Below, piece after piece: positions 30,101 through 39,913 of a stretch of DNA of 64,000 bases. The notes below the pieces were generated by a model. It saw nothing but the letters and a program-made list of their open reading frames with translations. It did not search any database and was not told the DNA's origin. The stretch is from Leucocoprinus leucothites (Eukaryota > Basidiomycota > Agaricomycetes > Agaricales > Agaricaceae), in the NCBI GenBank assembly GCA_013368445.1, contig JAACJO010000008.1, forward strand, positions 806,001-870,000, in the 5' to 3' direction. The first letter of the stretch is position 1, and the number at the start of each line of letters is the position of its first letter. A program made the translations under genes and the position numbers.

Positions 30101-31833
30101 GGAACTTTAAAACAGACGCCCGATACCCTCTATAAAGAAGCATCACTTCAGAAATCAGGACCTAAGACTGGGGAGAAAGAACGAAGAAGCACCGTTCACT
30201 TTGGTTAGTCCTCATGGCCTTCAGGAACCTAATGTGGCATATATCTCTAATTCATGCTTCAGATTTTGACGATATCCCATTACCCTCATTCGACGTTATA
30301 AAGCTGTTGCGATCACGACAAACACCTCCGCTATCTTCTCCGGATATTAAAACAATATCTGTTGATGTACTGTCTATTAACGGCACCTCCTCCAATACCG
30401 TTTCTCACGATACGAACATATTCTATGATTCCGAGCTACTGGCTATCGTTCATCGTTACAAATCGAAATCGAGCGGACTAGTGTCAACAAATCTCTGGAT
30501 ATGGAACGGTAAGAAGAGCATCATAGGAGAAAAGGAAGAGCGCAAGGTACAAGAAGTTGCCAAGCGATACAATACGTCACCAGTAAGTCAGAGCCAACTT
30601 CTGCTGGCGATGGTGGAATTTCACACTTAACTCTCTCAGACAGTCGTCCATCAGAACTCTGAGCCGCCGCCACTTGTGCACCTTCTAGGAGGGAGCCTGA
30701 TAGTTAGACAGGTTTGTTAGCGTCAGTGCAAGATCGACTGAAACCTCACCTAGGTTTTACTAGGGTACTCGTTCTCATTGGTCCGCAGATAACACTGCAA
30801 TGTACTCAGTCAGAAACTTGGCTGGTGTTACATTCATTGACGAGCACGACCTCGTGAGTTCCTGCGCCATATTAGCCGCTTTGTGCTTCTTACACCACAC
30901 TAGAGCGTCAAAAATCTATGCTCAGCATTCAGCTATTGCTTGAAAATATTGGATACAGTGTATATTTGGCATGGTTGTGGATCTACTGACGCAGAAAGAC
31001 AAGCAGCTGTCAAGTACGCATCACAGATTTCCTATGGAGAAGCAAACGCTATCCAATTATATGAGAGCGAAAATGACCAGGATGAATTGTTCTGGATGGC
31101 ACTTGGAGACGATGATTTTGCAAAAGCCGATTATTGGCAGTGGAGAAGACAGGCATCTGACGTCGACCCTCGCATATGGCGGGTAAATGTGATGGCTGAT
31201 CCTCCCGTGCGTTGATTCCCTCGTCCTATTCAAGTTCCACTAACGCCGCCACTAGATCGTCGCGGTGACATCTCTATGGCAGGAGCCCACAAGGGAAAAA
31301 TCGATCTATATCATTGATTGTATCTGGGAATTATTCGTCAAAGTCGGACCAGCAGCCAGAGGAGATCGTGCCAGCATTAAACTCGCTTTGAATGCAGCCA
31401 AGGTGTGTTTTCTCCGATAGAAAGTATCCGATTATTTCTCATTGTTCCTCAGTGCTTCTCGGAAATGTCTGCCTCTTCGCGACCATTTTCGCCCACTGTT
31501 CATGTCCTTGTGCTGCCTTCCAAATTGCCACTAGATCTTCGCCTGAATTTGCGGGAATTAGGTGACGCCGAAGTGGTTAGTACGCATGAATCATAGTGCC
31601 ACCCGCCCGCCCTCTCACCCTGTCATTCCGAAACAGAACAATGGCGAGATACCAGACCATATGAACCTTCTATCTTTGACCCAAGCAGAGAGCCATGTGT
31701 GTATTCCTCTCCATTTGTTCTCCTCCGAGATTTAACTAACAGTGCGTAGTTGCGGCAGCATGCATGGGAACGACTTGCATTGCAGGATCAGACAATGCTT
31801 CCTTTGGGAGTGTCAGCTTCAGACGCGCAATGA
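27152..31833 (+). CDS. DUF4045-gelsolin/villin-like actin regulator
   Basis: Eleven exons (27152-27371, 27445-29081, 29204-30203, 30263-30582, 30640-30711, 30764-30853, 30904-31206, 31256-31402, 31453-31575, 31637-31696, 31750-31833) give 1351 aa. Residues 1-75 form a charged helix (WTSKIKALQRQVDADEEAEQ). A long Pro/Ser/Thr-rich region (about 80-950) includes SLASFIGGRATGPRLNR and later ASRVAQITQKWG, features of the fungal DUF4045 architecture. The C-terminal 400 residues carry gelsolin-type repeats: LVHLLGGSLIVRQ, AMYSVRNLAGVTFIDEHDL and ILDTVYIWHGCGST, followed by WQWRRQ. In fungi DUF4045 is repeatedly fused to gelsolin repeats, so the protein is probably a cytoplasmic actin-severing or capping factor. 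Calcium-binding residues were not assigned. The C-terminal exons are small but all join in frame. Confidence 0.88.
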
Positions 31834-32314
31834 ACTTCTAGTAGTCGCCCATTTCGCCGAATTGTGTATTAGTCCTAGCTTGTTTGACTAAATGTATGGC
31901 ATCGGCGTCGAGAACCCTGTCAGACCAAAGAATCCCGCCTAAGTAAGGGACGTCTTGAGTTCTATTGTCCAGACAAGCGTGTGAATTCCGTCCATGCAAG
32001 CACCTCCATCTTTTTGGGTTGCCACAATGTACTTGCACCTCTCTATTATCTGTATTTACAACAACAGGACATTTGCTCTCTCACAAGGAAAAAACAAAAG
32101 ATCCAATCACCTGGTGCTTATGCCACAAGACAGCGGGTTCTTCGAACTTGATAGATTCACGACATGCTAGCCAGTACTTGGGGCGTTTTTGAAGAACGAC
32201 GATTCTGTAAAGGCCGGCATGTGGCAGCCGGCATATATTCGCAGCTGCTAATTGAAAAGGTATAAAGCCGCGGCAGAAAGGAGACAACAGGATAACACTA
32301 AAATTCTTCGCTCG
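31834..32314. other. Intergenic spacer
   Basis: A 481-nt spacer upstream of the GH17-like gene. It contains no supportable coding frame. A tataaag motif (near 32261) about 50 nt before the start codon may be a TATA element. Confidence 0.35.
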
Positions 32315-33769
32315 ATGTACTACCGCTCTCTGCTATTTACATTCGTCTGCCTGGGTCTGGCCCGTGCCGTACGGCTTCCGGTGGGCGAACTTGCGATCCA
32401 CAAGAAACCTGCTTCCAAGAGTGCGGGTGACTGCTTCCCCGCACTCGGTTTTACTATGCCGTCAGAGCTACCTCCTGAGTCGGACTTTTCTTCGTGGTGG
32501 TGTGACCCGGCCGACGAATACGCATTTCTGGGCTTCAGCTATGAAGTAACAGAATGTAAGTCTACTAACCTTGTATCTGTTCTCCCGAACACTAAGTCAG
32601 CTACTTTTTCAAGGTCAGAGTAAATCCAAGCTCATCTCTGAGTTCAAGGACATCCGTAATCGTTTCAGCTCGCGATATGTCCGTCTCTATGGTGCCTGTG
32701 ATAGGAAGGGGTTTTAGTAAGTACATTGTGCTTCAAGAATTTGTTTGTGGTGCTAACATACGATCATAAGTGATGACATTGTCGACGCTGCCTGGGAAGC
32801 TGGAGTAGGCGTCCATGCGCTTGTTTGGGTAAGCCCTCCCATTGATAAATTTGAGTTAGGCCTACCGATTTATGTAAATCTCAACTCGCAGTTTGGTTTC
32901 GACGGGGACGATGTCTGGATTGGACGGCGCAACACCCTTCTTGCCGTTCTTCATTCGAACCCAAAGGCTAAATGGATTACTCGGGTTTTGCAATTTGGAT
33001 CCGAACCTCTTTTTGATAATGTCCTGCCGCACGATCAGTTAGCGGAACAAGTGGTTCGAGCTCAAAAGAACTTGTCTAGTCTTCACATTCCTGTAACCGT
33101 TTCTGAGCTCGCATTTGGGTTCGGCATATTTCAGTTTTTATCAAGTGACCAGGACTCACAAGTCCCACATGTAGCTTCCAGGAACGCGGGGGAGCCCAAG
33201 ATGTCCTCGACGCCATCGACTCGATTAATATTCACATGCTGCCTTTCTTCTCGCAAGAGGCTTCAACTGGTGAGGATATTTCCTGTTAGTTTGTTGGCTG
33301 TACGGCCAAGCTTACAAAGAGTCTGTACACAGCAAAGAAAGCTTGGCCGCTGGTTTTAAAGGACCTTCAGTTCTTTATTGATCACGGACAGGGCAAGAAA
33401 ATGTATTTCGATGAGGTAGCTGCAGCGTCCTCCTTCCATGAGACCAGAAGCACTGATTACGATTGAAGAACGGATGGCCATCTGTCACCTCAGAAGGCGT
33501 GCAGCCTAACAGCCCAGATGCCGTGGCTGATATACAAAATGAACATGTACGTACTTTCTACATATGATATTAGGCAGCTACCCTTAATATTGTGGGTGTA
33601 GGATTACTATGACTTACTTGATTCTCATTGTGAGGATCTCAAGGAGGTTGTTGGTGGTGGTGTTGGGTGGTTCGCTCATATTTACAGTGATGACCAAGAG
33701 CCTGGGTATGGTATCTACAATTCTAATATGAAGCTGAAGTTCCCCTTCAGCCCGCGCACCTCCTGCTGA
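32315..33769 (+). CDS. Secreted GH17-like beta-1,3-glucanase/transglycosylase
   Basis: Eight exons (32315-32555, 32614-32716, 32771-32828, 32892-33118, 33175-33269, 33333-33415, 33469-33546, 33602-33769) give 350 aa. The N-terminus MYYRSLLFTFVCLGLARA is a signal peptide. The barrel reads through SSRYVRLYGACD, AAWEAGVGVHALVWFG and VLQFGSEPLF, where Glu172 fits the acid/base position of GH17. It continues through GGAQDVLDAIDSINIHMLPF to YFDENGWPS, where Glu269 fits the nucleophile. The order and roughly 100-residue spacing of the two glutamates agree with clan GH-A family 17. Members act on beta-1,3-glucan in fungal cell walls. Exon 5 starts at an unusual atgtag acceptor, chosen because only this joins AFG to FQERGGAQDV in frame. 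Substrate specificity cannot be told from sequence. Confidence 0.85.
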
Positions 33770-33775
33770 AGGGGA
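33741..33775. repeat. Perfect 11-bp inverted repeat spanning the GH17 stop codon
   Basis: TCCCCTTCAGC at 33741-33751 is exactly complementary to GCTGAAGGGGA at 33765-33775, leaving a 13-nt GC-rich loop. The right arm contains the stop codon of the GH17-like gene. In RNA this would be a stable hairpin across the end of the coding sequence. No function is established for it. Confidence 0.8.
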
Positions 33776-33836
33776 TTTTGTATACTACATGGGAAACTCT
33801 GGGAAAAGAAATAGGAGGACAATAAACTATAAAAAT

Positions 33837-33920
33837 TCCTTCTAGCCGACTCGAACGACTGACCTCGTCATATCGAAACATGATACTAGTGACGCGCTCT
33901 ACCAACTGAGCTAAGAAGGA
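33837..33920 (-). tRNA. tRNA-Thr(AGT) with short intron
   Basis: Read on the minus strand, the sequence folds into a full cloverleaf. The acceptor TCCTTCT pairs with AGAAGGA, the D-arm is GCTC..GAGC, the anticodon stem is CGTCA..TGACG, and the T-arm is AGTCG-TTCGAGT-CGGCT with one G-T pair. The anticodon loop begins CTAGTA, giving anticodon AGT. About 13 extra nucleotides follow position 37, the normal site for a nuclear tRNA intron. A-box and B-box elements are present. The gene lies just downstream of the GH17-like gene on the opposite strand. Confidence 0.93.
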
Positions 33921-34594
33921 CCACGGAGCAGTTTATCCCTATATTCTAGAAAGTTCTCCAAAAATTTCCCGCATGTTCGATTACCCCGTCGCCGTTCAGT
34001 GCAATTCACCGTGCTGCAGACGTTGAGCTGTCTCAAGGCCGTCTTGGGACGGTGAATTTTCCACATGGACTTGATCAGTGCCCTGAGCGCCAAGGTCACC
34101 CGTCACCATCATTTTCAACCACTTGCTCCGCCAGTCTTGTCTGAGGCTCGAGATACTAGGAGCTGCAAGAATTTACGCCCTTCATTTCCGTCTAGATGAT
34201 GTTATGATGTTATATTCATCAATTAGTCCTTCCCAATTGATACCAAGTCCAAGGAAGAGTTCTCGATGGTGCATTAGTCTTACTTCTGACGACCACCACG
34301 TTGTAGCCACATTGAAACAGGCCACGAGTGTCACGGTCAACCCCACGGGGTGCATGCAGAGAACTCATGCTACCCTTGCTAGATGAGTTACAACACGACC
34401 TCCAGCAACCGGCCTTGACAAGACCTCATTAACGCCTCTCCTGGTGGCTTGCCAAACTGAAACTCGACCAAGCAAACACCTGGGTTCTTGCCTGCTTCCC
34501 ATAAAAGCATCCATTCTGGACTGCGAGCAGCTTCTGTTCTGCTGTACCCGTGCCCCTGACCCGCTCGCGCGTTTACTCTGCCAATATCCCAAAA
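33921..34594. other. Intergenic region between tRNA-Thr and coiled-coil gene
   Basis: A 674-nt spacer that holds the upstream flank of both the tRNA (minus) and the coiled-coil gene (plus). No supportable reading frame or other motif was seen. Confidence 0.35.
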
Positions 34595-36421
34595 ATGTCC
34601 TTCAGAAATAGCCCCAGAAAACTTGCTATCATCATTCCTCCCAGCCCTACCTCTGCACAGACAGGTACAGAGACTGCTGTCGATGAGAGCAAACCATACT
34701 CGCAATTTACCTATCAACCCTATCGTTCACCCTTATCTCCTCTTAAACATCCATACCGCCCCAGAACCAACGGCACCACTGGCAGGTCGGAAATAGCATC
34801 GAAATTCGAGGCAATTCCTCCCAAGGAATCCAATTTCAGTCTCAATGCCGAAGACATCGCCTCCCGAGATCTCTTGGCCGTCGCAAATCTAATGACCTCA
34901 ATGAAAAAAACGCTGGACCGTATGACGCTAGCATTCAGTGCACTCGGAGAACAGTCACAGCGATTGTCTTCTCTCCCGACCGAAGTTAAACGTGCCGAAG
35001 AAGTAAGTTAATCGTTGGCCGCACTTGACGATTGCTGACCTGATAAAGATACGGGCTGCTAAAGTTGAGCTCGAAGAGCAGATCGAGAGACAAAAGGCGA
35101 GGATGCGGGAGCTTCGTATAAGACTGGAGGGCGACGTCAGAGCTGCACTAGAAAATAAATTGCGGGAAAGATTGGCGACCACGATTCGGGAATGTGTTGC
35201 GAACGAAGTGAAGGAACGAGTACGTCGAGAGGTTAGCGCGTTGATTCCTCGTGGTATACCGTAACCCAGTCTCATGGTTATATGACATCCACGGTAGCTT
35301 GCTGCTCAAGCTCCTCTACAGCTTCGCGATGAATTGAGGTTAAATTCGGACATTAGCCAAATTGGACAACGCATTGAACACGAAGAGGAATATCAGTCAG
35401 ACCCCGACACACCACTGCTTTCTCCCGAGGATTATCAAGTGGGGCATTTCCCAAAGATACCAATTCTGTAAGCCTGTCCTCCGACTGATGGACTGTGAAG
35501 ACAGGCCTGACCATGCCAGGTTATTCCATGGGCCCACGGATGAAGAGGACGACTACGCAGCTCTTCGAGGAGGTCATGCTGGGGTCAAAACGGAGCTTAA
35601 TAGCCCGCTCTTTTCACGCCATGACGACTCTTATCCACCGGTCAAGATGCCAATGATGTGCGCCATAGATGATCCATATTTTTCGGCCCAATTGCGCTCA
35701 CTTTCGACCAGGCTATTCGATGAATCTCAAGTGCACGAACCACCTCCACCCTCCCCTATCCCGATGGCGGGTCCTCTCCGCCCTTTGCTTCGACCGTTAC
35801 CTACACCGGAGCAGTCACCAGCGTATGTAGTGCACAGTACCCTGCCATCCAGGTGCGCCTCAGGCTGTGCAACACCTATAACGGCTTATCCGTGTGTCCC
35901 GGCGCCCACGCCGATCACCAACGAGCCCATAATTGTGGTTTATCCCTTGAAAAGTGCTCCAGTCAGCGCACTGTCTCCGGTGTCAGAGGGAACCTCCCCT
36001 CTTGGGCCAAGGGATATTAACCTTCTCTTTGCACTGAGTTCCGAGAGGAATAAGGAATTGCTAAAAAACCAGGATTTGGATGGATTTGTGGTACCCACAC
36101 CAATGTCCGAGTGGCCTAAGGTAAGAACCATTATCAAGACACCAGCCAGAAGTGCACGATCTTCGCCGCTCATGGTTCCCCCACCCCTTGAGCCCAAGTT
36201 CATGAGCACCCTTGAGCCAAGTGATCACCGTGATCACGACTTGGCTCCACCAGAGGTATGCCCTTTTTTCGGCCGCACACAATCTTCAAATTTCTAGTAA
36301 TCATGTACCATTTTAATAGGCCCCAGTGCTCTTGGTTCCGCCACCTCGCCCATCCCTTCGAGCAAGGAGTACCTCCTTTGCAAAGAACCTGAAGCTCCTT
36401 CCACCCCTGATCATCTCTTGA
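34595..36421 (+). CDS. Coiled-coil protein with disordered C-terminus, function unknown
   Basis: Exons 34595-35002, 35049-35231, 35298-35467, 35505-36255 and 36320-36421 give 537 aa. The N-terminus is Pro/Ser-rich (LAIIIPPSPTSAQTG). From about residue 85 a long helical stretch runs through SRDLLAVANLMTSMKKTLDR into VELEEQIERQKARMRELRIR and LENKLRERLATTIRE, a strong coiled-coil pattern. The C-terminal half is Pro-rich, with acidic and Ser/Thr patches. Two structure choices are uncertain: exon 2 may end 12 nt earlier at a strong GTACGT donor (35219), and intron 3 is only 37 nt. I do not recognise the family. Coiled-coil scaffolding is inferred from the pattern alone. Confidence 0.7.
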
Positions 36422-36755
36422 GCGAGGATTCAAGCACTGGACATTTGGACTTGGTATGATACGGCTGGCTCTGTATTCATTAGTATATGCCTTCGTGGGA
36501 TCTTTGTAGCAATTGTTTTGACGAGCGAAGGAGCTCCTAGCCTTGAATTTCATTGTCGAGGATTGTATTCCATTTTTAGCATCATCACCAGTTGATGGTC
36601 TCCGTCACGTCACACTGAGAACCTGCTTGATCTTGCCCATCCCATACATAAAGACACATGCACAAGTAGCGCTCTGCACCGCTATTCGTTGCTGGCTCAT
36701 CCATAGTGCTATCTCCCAGTGTGGGATACCTCTACTCATACCATCACCACTCACA
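36422..36755. other. Intergenic spacer
   Basis: A 334-nt spacer upstream of the GT17 gene. Open frame extends 5' of the chosen ATG but contains no other in-frame ATG before the membrane anchor. No other feature was seen. Confidence 0.3.
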
Positions 36756-38053
36756 ATGTTAATGCCCATTCGTCGGCTCCTCATCTTCGTACCGTTCTTT
36801 TTCTTCACCACTTTTATTCTTTTCTACGGGTACCAATACCAGTACCAAATTCGTAACACCATATCATACGCCAGCCGACCACTATGGGACCATGACGAGG
36901 GCCCGAGTGAAATTGTGCCACATTTCTATTCTGAAGGACTCAGTATGGATTCTCATACCTGCGGTTTACACGGGTGGTCGGAGCGGAAGGATAAAGGCAA
37001 TATCAAAGTGTTGGATGCTATACTCATGAGCACGGAGGTCGAGTTGTTGGAAATACGAATGAACGAGCTTGACTCGGTCGTGGATTACTTTCTCATTGTC
37101 GAGTCTAATGCGACTTTCACGGGGCTGCCGAAGGACAAATATTTTGAGAAACACCGAGAGAGGTTCATCAAGTTTGAGCACAAGATTGTATACCAATTGT
37201 ACGTTCCTTTCATTTTGCTTGCGTATCGCCAATCAATACGTCCTTTGTCAGTTTGCCAGGATATCCATTGACTAGTGGTCAAAGTGCTTGGGATGTCGAA
37301 GCGAGCACACGAATTACCATGTCGACTCTATTGAATCAACTTATGAGGAAGTTCTCCGCCTCGACAAAGAGCCTCGTGCTGATGTCCGACTTGGACGAGA
37401 TACCCTCACGTCCTACCGTTCAACTGCTGAAGGCCTGCGATTTCGGCGATTCAATTCATCTCCAACTGCGGAATTTCATGTATAGGTGAGCCACAGAAGA
37501 GTTCATGTGGGTAACTGACTGATGAATCTCCTAAAGCTTCGAATGGTTCTTAGGGTTCAACAGCTGGCGTGCAAGTGCACACATATGGAAACCAGACAGT
37601 TACTACCGCCACTCCAAGAGCACCGAGCGCGTTCTTGCTGATGCTGGTTGGCATTGTAGCTATTGCTTCAGGACTATTCCGGAGTATATTGTCAAGATGA
37701 AGGGGTTCTCACACGCAGATCGAATCGGCGGTCGCATGGATCTCCTAGATCCCGGAAGGATTCAAACTACTATTTGCAATGGCAAGGACATCTTTGGCAT
37801 GCTACCTGAAGCTTATAGCGTAGGTCTCCCTTTGTGGATGCAAACACGACTCTAGCTCACTTGCAAGCCCTCTAGTATCGGGACCTAATTTCGCAGATGA
37901 GTCTCGATCCGTGAGCTTGCTCGTCGCATTCTGAGATATACGTGCTTATTTGGATATAGATTAAAATCTGCGGTTGGCCTACCTCGTTACTTGCTTGAGA
38001 ATGCCGAGCAATTTCGTTTCCTACTTCCGGGCGGGTGTAAAAGAGAAAGCTAA
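36756..38053 (+). CDS. GT17 N-acetylglucosaminyltransferase-like protein
   Basis: Exons 36756-37198, 37252-37485, 37537-37819, 37876-37910 and 37960-38053 give 362 aa. An N-terminal membrane anchor ([19 protein letters not shown]) indicates a type II Golgi protein. The luminal part shows family 17 landmarks: [51 protein letters not shown] (likely the metal or sugar-nucleotide site) and the C-terminal block [20 protein letters not shown] followed by GFSHADR. Animal Mgat3 of the same family adds the bisecting GlcNAc to N-glycans. Fungal members are common but their acceptor is not established, so only the family is firm. Exon 4 is 35 nt. The start was chosen as the ATG immediately preceding the membrane anchor. 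Confidence 0.9.
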
Positions 38054-38398
38054 GCCGCGACACGTATATACCAGGACTACTTTTGTGCACTACTAATAGT
38101 ACGATACTGACCATATTTATCTGACTTCCTCTGTGACTTCTCGCTGTGGCATGCCATTGATAAGGCCTTGCTCAAGATCGAAATAAGTTTACAGCTTTGG
38201 TTCGATCAAATAGTAAACAATACGCAGGGGGATGTCTGTTCACGTGATATATATCCCATTAGCTATTGAGCTCCTTCAACGACAGCCACAACCACTATTC
38301 ACCTCTGAGAATCTGACCTTTGACCGCTTTCGTACATATTCACTATCTAATATCTACTCCTCTGGATAATCCGCTAAATCTGAATCTACAAGCGCTCT
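38054..38398. other. Intergenic spacer, BUD13 promoter region
   Basis: A 345-nt spacer with a CT/AT-rich leader before 38399 and a tatatatcc element near 38248. No coding signal was seen. Confidence 0.35.
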
Positions 38399-39445
38399 AT
38401 GGCTGATCTCAAAGCATACCTCGCGGAGAAATACATGTCAGGTCCCAAAGCCGACGCCATTCTATCACGCGCCGCCCCAAAAAAGAAGAAGAAGAAACGC
38501 AAGGGCGAGGAGAGTGCTTCTGTCGGAGCATCATCTCTCATCAAGGATGATGATGGTGGTTGGGGTTGGGACCAAGCTAAGGAGGAGGAGGATGACCTCG
38601 CTGCAGCGGTTGTGGCCGAAGACAGGTCATTCAAGAAGCGCAAAGTCGCGACCTCGGATACTTCAAATTGGGTTACGGTACAGGAAGGCGAGGTGCCTTC
38701 AGAAGAACCAATACCAGCTGACGAGCAACCTATGGTTGTGGATGGGGAGGAGCCAGAATCATTTAAAGGAGGATTGATGACTGCAACAAAGTTACGCAAG
38801 ATGATGCCAACAGGTCGAGGATCGAAGCAGGAGGCAACAGCAGAGGAGATTGCACAGGCGCAAGAAACTGTATATCGAGACTCTAGTGGAAAGCGTATAG
38901 ACACCAAAGCGGAGAAGGCTGCGGCTACCAGAGCAAAGCGAGAGAGGGAAGAGAAAGAGGCTCAGAAAATGGAATGGGGGAAGGGCTTGGTGCAGAAGGA
39001 GGAAGAGGAGAAGAGAAGATTGGAATTAGAGAAGCAGAGAGGGAAGACATTTGCTCGTCATGCTGACGACAAGGACCTAAACGAGGAGCAGAAATCCAAA
39101 GAATTATGGAACGACCCTGCTGCTGCCTTCTTGACGGTTCGTTCCTATATTTTTCTGGTGAACCACGCCCTCATGCAATTTCCTTCATACAGAAAAAAAG
39201 GTCCAAGGGACCTCGAAAGCCAGAGTATACTGGTCCGCCACCACCGCCAAATCGCTTTGGTATCAAGCCGGGTTACCGCTGGGATGGAGTTGGTATGTTT
39301 TTCTAACTCATCTTCAAAGCACATTTCCCTAGCGTGTTCTTTTTCAGATCGTGGCAATGGCTTCGAGAAGAAGCTATTCCAAACTCTTAATGCTCGGAAA
39401 CGCAGAGGTCAAGAGAGTTACAACTGGGGCGTAGACGACATGTAG
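38399..39445 (+). CDS. BUD13: Pre-mRNA-splicing factor Bud13/Cwc26
   Basis: Exons 38399-39136, 39193-39292 and 39348-39445 give 311 aa. The N-terminus [19 protein letters not shown] is the typical Bud13 opening and is followed by a Lys-rich stretch. The middle is acidic and coiled ([20 protein letters not shown]). The conserved C-terminal domain reads [20 protein letters not shown] then [14 protein letters not shown] and ends in [18 protein letters not shown]. Bud13 is the scaffold of the RES complex (with Snu17/Ist3 and Pml1), which joins the spliceosome at the B stage and supports splicing and nuclear retention of unspliced RNA. Length and both domains are normal for the family. The gene is convergent with the BRCT gene. 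Confidence 0.96.
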   Translation: MADLKAYLAEKYMSGPKADAILSRAAPKKKKKKRKGEESASVGASSLIKDDDGGWGWDQAKEEEDDLAAAVVAEDRSFKKRKVATSDTSNWVTVQEGEVPSEEPIPADEQPMVVDGEEPESFKGGLMTATKLRKMMPTGRGSKQEATAEEIAQAQETVYRDSSGKRIDTKAEKAAATRAKREREEKEAQKMEWGKGLVQKEEEEKRRLELEKQRGKTFARHADDKDLNEEQKSKELWNDPAAAFLTVRSYIFLVNHALMQFPSYRKKGPRDLESQSILVRHHRQIALVSSRVTAGMELVCFSNSSSKHISLACSFSDRGNGFEKKLFQTLNARKRRGQESYNWGVDDM

Positions 39446-39913
39446 AAGATCAACAGTACTCCCAGGATTGTCGCCTCCGTCACTCGAAATGCAATGAAGC
39501 TGAATTGCCACGCCGTCGGTGAAATATTCGAGGACGTCCACGATGACATCGCTTCTCGTCAATTCGCCCTTCGTCTACTATATGAAGCTCGCTGAGTAAG
39601 AGCACGCAGATAACACTTGTATTGGCACAGTCATGTCTTGATATTACATCATAAATTCCGACCAAAAAAAACAAGGAAAATGGATGAAATGGGCCCTAGC
39701 AATATAGCGGGGCGGGAGTAAATGATTGAGCAAATGACGACTCTACAGTTGATCAATGTGATTGAATAATTGGGGAGTTGAGAGAGAAAAGGGAATTGTG
39801 GGGTATTTGGGGAGAATGATAGCTATTAGAAGAATCATAGATTGTTTGAGCAGCAGGAGTGATTCAAAGTGGGGGAAGAAATTGGATGGGCCCCGTAAAA
39901 CGAAATCGTTTAT
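39446..39913. other. Convergent intergenic region
   Basis: A 468-nt spacer between the 3' ends of BUD13 (+) and the BRCT gene (-). It is somewhat A-rich (aaaaaaaacaagg near 39664) and probably holds both 3' untranslated regions. Confidence 0.4.

Noticed and set aside
36215..36246. Inverted repeat agccaagtgatcac..acttggct
   Set aside because: It lies inside a coding exon of the coiled-coil gene, has an imperfect asymmetric middle and fits the encoded protein, so chance is likely.
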